In this document: one piece after another, positions 55,812-64,000 of the stretch | Numbering within the stretch: the first letter of the stretch is position 1 | How the letters are laid out: each line of letters opens with the position of its first letter | From: Fomes fomentarius | Taxonomy: Eukaryota > Basidiomycota > Agaricomycetes > Polyporales > Polyporaceae | Assembly (NCBI GenBank): GCA_022606135.1 | Contig: JABYQN010000007.1 | Coordinates: 2,294,001-2,358,000, forward strand | Length of the DNA stretch: 64,000 bases | Direction: 5' to 3' | The notes under the pieces: generated by a model | Seen by the model: the letters and a program-made list of their open reading frames with translations, nothing else | Told to the model about the DNA's origin: nothing | Databases searched by the model: none | Translations under genes and position numbers: made by a program

Positions 55812-56607
55812 CTAACGGCGTCGCTTGCTCACTGGGGCCTCAAATGTGCCCTCATCTAGCTCGGGACGCTTCGCCGTGTCCAGCTTGCGACGGTGCTTCG
55901 GGTCGGTCTGGTCCTTCTGCTTGTCATCGTCCGGCCAATCTTCAGACTCAATGTAGTTGTAGAGAATCCCACCGACGGCCATGTGATGCTCCAACTGAGC
56001 GGCGTCCGTGACAACCTCGGGTGGAACAATGACAGAAGCACGATTAGGCCCCTGTGCTGCCAATTTACCCCACCTCTGCCTGCGCCAATCCTCGGAGTCG
56101 ATTGGGACTTGCTGAGGTACATTGATCGCCTTCTTCTCACGGACGACACGGGGCATGTGAACCTGATAGTAGGCCTTGAACAATTGCAACAGATCATCAA
56201 TGATGTCATTGATAGGATGCACGTTCCCGGGAGGGATAGTCTTTGCGATATTAGGAGATGAGAAAATATCGTCCTTCGGGGGCTCAACAGTCGATCCGGC
56301 GGAGGCGGGTCCCGCAGTCATCGAGGAGCTCGGTGAGGGCCGTGAGGCACCATCAGGTGCAGGCTTGGAGTTCCTGATTGGCATCCGCTTTGTGAGGGGC
56401 TTGCAAAGAAAGACGATAGGCTCAGTGCCATTCATACGAAGAACGCCGGTCTGCATCGTGGACAGCTTCTTGTCGCCGCAGATGAAGTCGAGTCCCTGTT
56501 GGTGGCCGTCGTCAAAGAAAGATGCCATGAACTCGGTGAGCTCGACGCAGTTACTTGGTAAGTACTTGAGAGCTTAATATAAAAGAACGTAGAGGAAAGA
56601 TTCCAGC
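55812..56607 (-). pseudogene. FunK1 copy 3 (type 1), 3' fragment beyond the insertion
   Basis: Continues copy 3 after the 1.4 kb insertion. On the minus strand it resumes with the duplicated GCTGGAA and SFLYVLLY, then a TAA at 56574-56576 where related copies have a Glu or Ile codon. After the stop come ALKYLPSNCVELTEFMASFF, GDKKLSTMQTGVLRMNGTEP, VHPINDIIDDLLQLFKAYYQ and a tail ending PVSKRRR-stop, much like copy 1. Open in frame from the TAA to the end. Confidence 0.8.
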
Positions 56608-58006
56608 GTAGGCTCTCAGTGACGCGGATGCATCCGCTAGAGATCCGAACCTCTCGCGGATGCATCCGTGTCCTTCAGATGCATCCGCAGGAGAAGGCTG
56701 ATTATCCTCTCGTAGATGCATCTGCGGGGGACGGTGGGGAGGTAGGGCGGGTGGTACGAGCGGGGGGATGGTACGGCGACGCAGGATGAGTGGTACAGCG
56801 ACGGCGGGGTGGTGGACGGACGGTAGGGAGGTTCAGGTAGGGCGGGTGGTACGGGCGGGGAGGACGGTGCGGCGACGTGGGTTGGGTGGTACAACGACAG
56901 CGGGGTGGTACAGCGACAGCGGGGGATGGTAGGGAGGTAGGGCGGGTGGTACAAGCGGGCTCGGAGGACGGTGCGGCGACGTGGTGGATCGTAAGTCGCG
57001 GCGCGCACAACAGAGTGGAAGCTACAAAAAGCATGGCATGGCATACTGTGGTATGGTAAATAAGGATGCGAAGCGTCTGTACGAGTATGCACAACAGTGG
57101 AAGGACGGATGGAAGAGCGGGCGGTGGTGGATGGCTGCATGGGACATCGGGCAAGTGCTCAGGCTGAAACGTATCTGCGAGGAGGTCAGAATGGCTGTAT
57201 CCATGAGGCTCGGCGACCGTTGATGCTGATGTGGAGGCCTGTCGCAACGGTGCGTGCTGACTCGGCTCGTGTCGGCGAGATCCATGACACTTGTTCAAGT
57301 CAGTTCCTGCAGGCTCGAGCTCTCGGTGTGTCTGTAGCAACGGCATGTGCGAAGGATGTCTGCGAGATGCCTCGTCGGCGGTGAGTCTTTTTGGACCGTG
57401 GCCGCGTACGAGAAGGAGTTGCGATGGCACTCGTCGGGGCGCGCTTCGATTACCAAATGCGGCGAGTACCCGCGGGCGCGCAGACATGCGCGATGCGCAT
57501 CAGTGGTACGGTGAGGCCCGCGTGGATGGTAGGACGAGCGGCGGGGGGAAATGGGGCGAGCGTAAGGTACAACATGCAATGTCTCTAGTCCAATGCAATC
57601 GAGAAATGTCGATACAATTGTCTGCGTTTTGGTGATACATTCATCGGGAGTCCTCAGGGCCCAGTCAATCCATCTGGTTCAAGCGTGCGGACCAGCAATT
57701 TCTTCACTTCGCCCATCGAGTCTGCACTGTAGACTTGCATTCTGAGCCTCCAGGCTCTTGGTCTTCGTCTCCAACTCGGTGTGATGCGGAAGTTACACAA
57801 CAACGTGGGGCTATATATACCTAATGTTTGTACATTGCACAATCGTGTATAGTGGAGTGGTTGCGGTGAGTGCGTTCCTTTTGTCCGCAAGCGCTGACGC
57901 CACCCACACCCCGCGTTCGAATCCTACTGACGCCTGACTAAGTATACGGATGCATCCGTAGAGGTTGGGATGCCTCACGGATGCATCCGCGTCACTGAGA
58001 CTGCTC
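56608..58006. mobile_element. 1.4 kb TIR element inserted in FunK1 copy 3
   Basis: Flanked by a 7 bp direct repeat TTCCAGC (56601-56607 and 58007-58013). The ends form imperfect inverted repeats of about 60 bp, with an exact core CAGTGACGCGGATGCATCCG near both ends. The self-complementary word CGGATGCATCCG recurs twice in each terminal repeat, with degenerate copies further in on the left. The interior has a GC-rich degenerate tandem repeat, but I see no recognisable transposase. The 7 bp (possibly 8) target duplication and long TIRs fit a non-autonomous DNA transposon (hAT- or Mutator-like); the superfamily is not decided. Confidence 0.8.
56728..57000. repeat. Degenerate GGGTGGTAC tandem repeat inside the element
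   Basis: About eight imperfect units containing GGTGGTAC(A/G) and GGCGACG or GCGACAGC, spaced roughly 25-35 bp. On the minus strand they read as Pro/Arg/Tyr-rich codons, which opens a 261-codon frame that is probably not a gene. Confidence 0.6.
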
Positions 58007-59720
58007 TTCCAGCTCATCCGGGATCTTGACCACCTTCGAGGCGTCGCTCAAGGCCAGAGCTGATTGGAACTGCCAGGTACCCTAGAGAGGCGGAATCACT
58101 TCAACTAACGAATAGCAAGGGTGAAAAGACTGTGTATTTACGGTTCGATCCGGTTGACGGGGCTCATCGTCATCTTCTGCGACTCGCTTCGCAAGCTCCC
58201 AATCCGCAAGAAGACCCGCAATCTTGACAGCTCCAGATTCTGTGATCCTTGGATATAGGAGAATGTTGCCTGCACTTATATCACGATGCAGGAATCCAGC
58301 CTTGAACGCATCATGGTGGGCTAACGGCTAGAGATCAGCATGTGTACAGGGAAATAGCGGATATGCTTACCGTCTATACAGTCCAGAAGCGCCAGAACCA
58401 GCTCCTTGCCGTTCTTGAACTCGCTCAAGGGAATGCCTACCTCCTTTACGACCAGTCGATAATGGTGGTGAGCTTTCAGTGGACAGACCTTGTCCGTCCC
58501 ATAAACCTTCTTCCAGGTATCCTGAGTCTTGGTCTTTTGATCCGGGACGTCGCCGTGACAATGCAAGGTCGGGATGTGTGGGACCTTGGCGGCGTTGAGC
58601 TGGGATAGAATGTCACCCTCCTTCTGTATTCGTTCATGGTCGACTCTCCAAGCGTCCTTCAGGTAGACAAAGGGGCCGTCCGGATCGTCGACGTCGAGAG
58701 CAACATACCCACGCGTTCCACGACCCGCAAGCCCAGCAGCGATGAAGTTCGGCTTGCCGACGAGGAAGTTGCGATGACCAGCCTCGTCGTTCACGGTCAC
58801 CTTGAACCATGGCCAGTCGTCTTTGAGCGAAGCCTCGAAGGCAGTGCGTGCATGCTCGTCGACAACGTGGCCCTTCTCTGTGCGTGGGGTGACAGCACGC
58901 CGGCGCATGAGGTTGTACTCGTCACTGCCGCGGATGACCGGAGAAACGGTGTCGTCGTGGCCGCGCTCGCTAGGAGTCATCCTAGCGTAGCACCATAGGA
59001 ACTTGCCTAGCTTGTGCGGCACCGTCTTGTAGTTGAACTTCTCGGTAAACACGAGGCCAGAGCGGTCCCATCGAACGAGCCGTGCAATGGAACCGAAGAT
59101 GATTACGGTGAAATGGTGCGTGCGGTGCTGTCTATCGAACACAAGAGTGGCGTAGGTCAACATCTGACCAAGGTTGTGCTTGCGTTTGTCGGATTCGTAT
59201 GGGTAGTGCGGGAGCCTTGTGTCGTCAAACGGGTCGTCCAGTTTCTCGCCGGGCTTCATCTCAATGGAGAGCTCGACCTTTGCCCAGTCTGCGCGCCCAG
59301 TTGTCGGTGGAGGGGAACCCTTGCGGTACATGGCGCAGTCCATTTTCTGTCTAGACAAGTCTGTCGGATCGGGCTTGTGGGGGGTCAAGGCAAAGACAAA
59401 ATCGTCAAGGATATCTTTGCTGTTCGCGGCCGTGATCTAGGCGATAGGAAGGGGGATCGCTCAGATGGTTAGAATAGTTTGACGGAGCATGCGAGGATTC
59501 GGGGACTCACGAAGGGATCATACATGGCGTCCTCTATGTCGTCAGTTGGAACACCGTCAAAGAGTCCAGCAAAATAATTGTTGTCGGGGATGAAATCGTG
59601 ATACTGCACGAAGTCGGCCATGAAGGTTTCCACCGGTGCGAGCCTCGCCATCTTCTTAGCGTTGGCGAATCGAACGTCTCGACGTTTCTGCTCAACGGGA
59701 ATAAAGCCGGTGGAGGCTTA
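58007..59720 (-). pseudogene. FunK1 copy 3 (type 1), 5' fragment
   Basis: Carries exons encoding MARLAPVETFMADFVQYHDF, DPTDLSRQKMDCAMYRK, then a long exon through FNYKTVPHKLGKFLWCYARM and AHHHYRLVVKEVGIPLSEF to LLDCIDG. After it come FLHRDISAGNILLYPRI, LLADWELAKRVAEDDDEPRQ, and DRT|GTWQFQSALALSDASKVV up to IPDELE, where the 1.4 kb element begins. The two bases inserted in copy 1 are absent here. At the 5' end about 100 bp are missing relative to copy 1 (junction near 59711), removing the start codon and the first ~18 codons; the first in-frame Met is at 59651. Confidence 0.8.
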
Positions 59721-59917
59721 CAATTCAGCGCGCTAAAGCAGGGTTGATATATCGGCAATATTTGACCACAAAGCGGCGTGGTCTTTTGTGAGCCAAATTA
59801 GGCAGGAAGGTTAATGAAATAAAGGCCAAAGTACCGTAGTCGAGCAACGTGGCCACAGAGCGGTGGTGGTTGGGAGCAACCACAAACGGGCGCTCAATAC
59901 GGTTCGTTTGTCCGCAC

Positions 59918-59923
59918 CACGTG
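59918..59923 (-). promoter_or_regulatory. CACGTG box upstream of FunK1 copy 3
   Basis: GCACCACGTGCTGTAACT, about 200 nt upstream of the deleted start region; third copy of the shared word. Confidence 0.55.
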
Positions 59924-59929
59924 CTGTAA

Positions 59930-60524
59930 CTGCGGCTCTTTGGTCGGACGTGGCTCCGAGTCGAGACCGTCCACACTCCGTCATCACAATGTGGCTGGAT
60001 GTTTGGTGCTTGAATATTGCATTTGTGGACGGCGCAGCCTGTCGCCATTGTTCGAAGTACTCTGTGATCGACTCCGAGCGGCCCACTCGGTGGTTTAAAG
60101 ACCAACTTTGGTCTACAATATTGCGGTTGGGAGCAGTCCGAGTCGCCGCCACTGACCCACGAGAATTGTTCTGCCAGTTGAACTGTACATCCCGAAGATC
60201 AAACAACTTCCGAGTCCGACTTAAACGGAGTGATGGAGCATGATCAACTACAGCACTATCAAGTACGTCGCGTCCGTGACATAGTAGTGCTTGCTCTCTG
60301 CACTGAGTAGTTGACACAATGTCGAGCTTCTTCTCGCTGAAGTCACTTTGAGCGTGGTGTTGGATGATTCAAAATATCGTCATGTCATACGACGCCGCCG
60401 GGTGATGTGCGGTAACTTACTTACTTAGATGGACTTATAATCATGAAGATCTTTTACAAGGGATCCAGATAAGTCATATCGTTGACAAGATACATATGAG
60501 TTGGGGCAGTATACATAAGAGATG
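59930..60524. other. Intergenic, no supported gene
   Basis: Spacer between FunK1 copies 3 and 4. Short frames only. Confidence 0.5.
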
Positions 60525-63002
60525 TCACGGAAGCGAAGGAGAAGAAGTGGAGATAGAGTGCCTGCCAACCACTTCACCGCAATAGGTCGGCATCAACCTG
60601 AGGACTTTCCCTGTTTCTAGCTTTTGCTTTTTGCTCGGTGGCGTCTCGAACTCAGCCTCGTGTAGGCTAGCACGCTTCAGGTTGAAAGTTTCACGATGAT
60701 TGTGCCAGTCAGGATTCACCTGGTCAGGCTGGTTGTCGTTCTCCGGCCAATCATCCTTCGCCATACGTGAAGCAAGAATCTTGCCAAACGCCCTGTGGTT
60801 CTCGAGACGAGCAGCTCTGGCGACGAGCTGAGGCAAAACAGCGACCTCTGCGAGTACCGTCCTCCTGCCCCAACGCGCCACGTACTTGTCTTGTGGCACT
60901 TCCCGAACTTTCGTCAAAGCTTTCGTCAAGGTATTATGTTCGATCTTGGGGTTGTGAACTTGATAGTACGCCTGGAAGAACTCGAGCAAACTGCAAACAA
61001 TGTCGTTGATCGGGTGAATGAGGGCGGGAGGCATGGCCGCTGGGGTAGGAGCTGAAGCTGGTGCCGCAACAGAACATGCGTCCGTGGAGACGGAGCCCTG
61101 CCATCCGGAAACACAAGTCGACGTCGTGTTCGTCTTTCCATTGAGCGGCTCGCGCAGGAAGACCACCAGCTTTCCCCCCGCCATCCTCAAATCCCCTGTC
61201 GCAATGGTCGCCTGCTTCTTCTCCCCGCAGAAGAAGTCAAGTCCAGCCTGCTGTGCGTCATCGAAGAACGAAGACATGAAGTCTTCGAGACCGATGCAGT
61301 TGTGAGGAAGATAATGGAAAGCGATGTACAGCAGGACGTAGAGAAAAGACTCGAGCTCATCCGGTATCTTGACAACCTTCTTGCCGTCGTTCGCCGCAAA
61401 CACAGATTTGAATTGCCACGTTCCCTGGAGGCGAAGCTCAGTCAATGGTCTGAATGAACCGTAGAAGCCGAACATACCGTACGGTCGGCTTCCTCGGAAT
61501 TGTCATCCGTGCGCTTGGCAAGCTCCCAATCCGTAAGAAGCCCCTCGACCTCCGCTTTGGCCCCGTCTACCTCCCGTATATAAATTAGAATATTACCAAC
61601 GCTGATGTCGCGATGCAAATATCCTGCTTCATATGCAGAACAGTGGGCTATATAACCCGGCCATTGAGTGCCACAACGCGCACAAACGACAACAAAAGGA
61701 ACGTACCGTCAAGGCAGTCCAGCAATAGCTGGATGAGCTGCTCGCCATTCTTGAATTCGCTCAGCGGTAGCCCTACCTCCTTCACCACTATGCGATAATG
61801 ATGGTGACTTTTGAATGGGCACGGCGATGATGTCCTGTTGGTCTCCTTCCAGAAGTCTTGCGTCTGCGTTCGCTGGCCAGGAACGTCGCCATGGCAGTGC
61901 AAGGTCGGGATGTGTGGAACCTTAGCCGCGTTGAGTTCAGCTAGAACGTCGCCCTCCTTCTTCCTACGCTCGTGGTCGACTCTCCAAGCATCCTTCAGGT
62001 AGACAAACGGTCCCTCGGGATCCGCCAAGTCGACAGCAATGTATCCGCGTGTTCCACGGCCGACTAAACCAGCGGCGATGAAGTGAGGCTTACCGACGAG
62101 GAGTTTCCGTTCACCGGCTGTGTCAGGTACGCTCATCTTGAACCATGGCCAGTCTTCCTTAAGCGAATCCTTGAACGCTTCACGCGCGTGCTCGCCGACG
62201 GGACAACCGTTGACCTTGAGTGGATTCTCAGCGCGGCGAAGCATGAGCTCATGATCACCGCTGCCAGACACGACAGGAGTGACGGTAGGGTCGTGACCAC
62301 GTTGCGCAGGGGTCAGCCGCGAGAAGCACCATAGGAATCTGCCCAGCTTGTGGGGCTCGGTCTTGTAGTTGAACTTCTCCGTGAAAACGATGCCTGAGCG
62401 ATCCCATCGGATGAGGCGAGCCATGGAGTCGAGGATGATGACAGTGAAGTGGTGGGTGCGGTGCTGTCTGTCGAAGACGAGGGTGGCGTGCGACATGATC
62501 TGACTGAGATTGGGCGTGGCATTCCCGGAGCCGAGCGGCAAGTATGGTTTGTCGCCAAGTTGCTGCTCGTCGACTGGATCATCGATGACCTCCGTACACT
62601 TGACCTCCCATGAGAGTTCGACCTTTCTCCAGTCCGTTCGGCCATTTGACGGCGGTGCATGTTCTTTTCTATACAGACCGCCATCCAGCTTCTGTTTCGT
62701 CAGTTCAGTAGCATCTAGTTTACTGAGTGTGGTCACCAGAACAAAGTCACCGAGGAGGCTGTCTTTGTTCGCAACCGTCTCCTGTCATGGTGACGACAAC
62801 GAGCAGATGGATGGTTAGGAGGAGTGCATGTGGAATATGAGGATGCCGTCGCACTCACAAAGATACTATACATGCGAGTCTCTTGACCAACAGCAACAGG
62901 AACGCCGTCGAAGAGACCAGCGAAGTAGTTGTCGTCTGGGACGAAACCGTCGTACCGGACGTACTTTTCCATGAATGTATTGAACGAGGACTTCGCCATC
63001 AT
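60525..63002 (-). CDS. FunK1 (fungal-type) protein kinase, intact copy 4 (type 2)
   Basis: Exons 62859-63002, 61707-62781, 61478-61647, 60525-61424; introns of 77, 59 and 53 nt; 762 residues. The N-terminus MMAKSSFNTFMEKYVRYDGF is followed by a ~350-residue N-lobe and linker region (VFDRQHRTHHFTVIILDSMA, PFVYLKDAWRVDHER, HHHYRIVVKEVGLPLSEF). The catalytic loop YLHRDISVGNILIY is followed by LLTDWELAKR, where D-W-E replaces the usual D-F-G. The ~300-residue C-terminal half has PDELESFLYVLLY, FMSSFFDDAQQ, ALIHPINDIVCSLLEFFQAY and a basic end (PPSKKQKLETGK) that could act as a nuclear signal. A second ATG is at 62999. A TATATA lies 42 nt upstream. This is the only copy here with all frames open. 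Confidence 0.88.
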
Positions 63003-63335
63003 ATTGAGAATGGACAGTCGAATGTGTCTAAGCTCTTGTTTGGTATATATGCGTCAGGTTGAAAAGTAGTCACGAACAGGTTCCTTCGAATTGCTCTGAG
63101 GAGTGTTCGCAGCGAGTCATCATGATGGTGAGCGGGAGTTTTGAAGGAACAAAGAGGTGAGAGGCTTACGGGCCAGTATCCTGAAGCTAGGTCCTGTAGA
63201 GAGGAGACTATAGCCACGAGGTGCGTGATTGTTTGTGAGTATGATTAAGCACTGGCAGGAGAGCCGAAGGCCGAACTTGAAGTATGATGGGAAGCCACAA
63301 ATTTGCGCTCTATGTTCAAATTATGACTACTTTGT

Positions 63336-63341
63336 CACGTG
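63336..63341 (-). promoter_or_regulatory. CACGTG box upstream of FunK1 copy 4
   Basis: TTGTCACGTGTTGTAACC, about 335 nt upstream of the start. The most diverged of the four copies, but the CACGTG core is exact. Confidence 0.55.
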
Positions 63342-63628
63342 TTGTAACCAACTAGACGCCCAATGACTGTTAAGAGCGTCTTACTGACACCTTTGGCAGG
63401 CTGAGCGCACCACTTGCCAATAATACCACCCTCAGCGTTCCAGCTATGTATTCAAGTGCAAGATCCTTGCTCCGTTACCCCTGTCACTGAAACATCGGCC
63501 GTACTCTTCATCTCCTCTTGTCGTCCCGGACCCGACCCCCGTACGTACTATGTGCAGAAAGCCTGTCATTACGACTCTGCAACGTGAAAGGAACATAAGA
63601 GATGACCATGGCTTTTTGCATCTAGGTA

Positions 63629-64000
63629 TCAAGCGAGGTCCGCGAACGAGATCGTGCTCGCGTTCAGGTTGTGCTGAATGTACCGCCCTTGATACCACGT
63701 CTGTCCAATCTGCCAATCCGGCGCGGTCACTATGGACGCGCCGAGGATATTAGCGGTGCATATCTTCCCGTCTTCGGTGCGATTGAGTACGTTCGCGTCC
63801 TCATCGATGTAGTGCACATCGGTGCTTGGGGGGAAGCTGAACCCGAACCTGGCGGGCGGGCGAGCGCAGTCATATGTTCCCTAGAGAGGCAGTGAATGAG
63901 TTCAGTCAATAAGAATGACGAAATGCCATACACAAACAAAAAAGTACTGACCAAGACTGTCGTGATGTTATCCGAGTCGGTGTGCTCACTGATGTTGTAT
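63629..64000 (-). CDS. 3' end of a secreted enzyme gene, perhaps an A1 aspartic peptidase
   Basis: Partial: the gene continues beyond the window. Exon from 64000 to 63952 (YNISEHTDSDNITTVL), intron 63881-63951 (71 nt, GTCAGT...CTAG), last exon 63629-63880. The last exon encodes GTYDCARPPARFGFSFPPST, DEDANVLNRTEDGKICTANI, PDWQIGQTWYQGRYIQHNLN and ends SFADLA-stop. The pattern of a late Cys pair, D-W-Q-I-G-x-x-W-Y-x-G-R-Y and a short beta-strand end resembles the C-terminal lobe of pepsin-like peptidases, but the active-site Asp regions are outside the window. Function is a weak guess; the exon structure is solid. Confidence 0.45.

Noticed and set aside
56702..57487. 261-codon minus-strand frame in the TIR element
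   Set aside because: Low-complexity Pro/Arg/Tyr codons arise from the GC-rich minisatellite, with no transposase motif.
57845..57935. Possible tRNA around GTTCGAATCC
   Set aside because: The T-stem flanks do not pair (CCGC versus CTAC) and there is no acceptor stem; it lies inside the TIR element.

Overview
This 64 kb window is nuclear DNA of a filamentous basidiomycete, most likely a wood-decay agaricomycete (Polyporales-like). The reasons are: genes broken by many 50-70 nt GT-AG introns; agaricomycete-type F-box-like proteins; a run of FunK1 (fungal-type) protein kinases; a GH12 endoglucanase; and core eukaryotic genes (NOT2, BRF1, Msp1, a WDR7/rabconnectin-3 homologue). There are no operons. 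Coordinates come from splicing by eye and by reading frame. Where I list exons, their lengths sum to a multiple of three.

Layout. 0-2.1 kb: an intact NOT2 (CCR4-NOT) gene. 3.4-12.4 kb: a gene graveyard. Two copies of one lineage-specific gene and its 3' flank lie in opposite orientation (about 3.4-5.1 kb and 10.1-11.3 kb). Between and beside them are decayed pieces of GH12 (two copies), ArfGAP, metallo-beta-lactamase and HIT genes. 13.7-16.2 kb: a secreted type-B carboxylesterase. 17-26 kb: two Ser/Thr kinases, an intact and a decayed F-box protein, and a conserved fungal protein. 27.3-32.5 kb: a large WD-repeat gene. 35-38 kb: two neighbouring single-pass membrane proteins with paired PPxY motifs and the same intron placement. 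40.5-48.6 kb: a small membrane protein, the AAA ATPase Msp1 and the RNA polymerase III factor BRF1. 50-63 kb: four FunK1 genes on the minus strand. 63.6 kb to the end: the 3' end of what may be an aspartic peptidase gene.

The most striking part is the FunK1 block. Its order (type 1, type 2, type 1, type 2) indicates duplication of a two-gene unit. Only the last gene (60.5-63.0 kb) is intact. The other three are broken in different ways: frameshifts, truncation inside an intron, and loss of the start codon plus an in-frame stop plus a 1.4 kb insertion. That insertion has about 60 bp terminal inverted repeats and a 7 bp target duplication. All four genes keep one upstream promoter word centred on CACGTG. 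I did not find a clearly new molecular system. The best leads are this kinase array and its invading element, the PPxY membrane-protein pair, a promoter word shared by two kinase paralogues, and a 74-76 bp micro-inversion between the arms of the inverted duplication.
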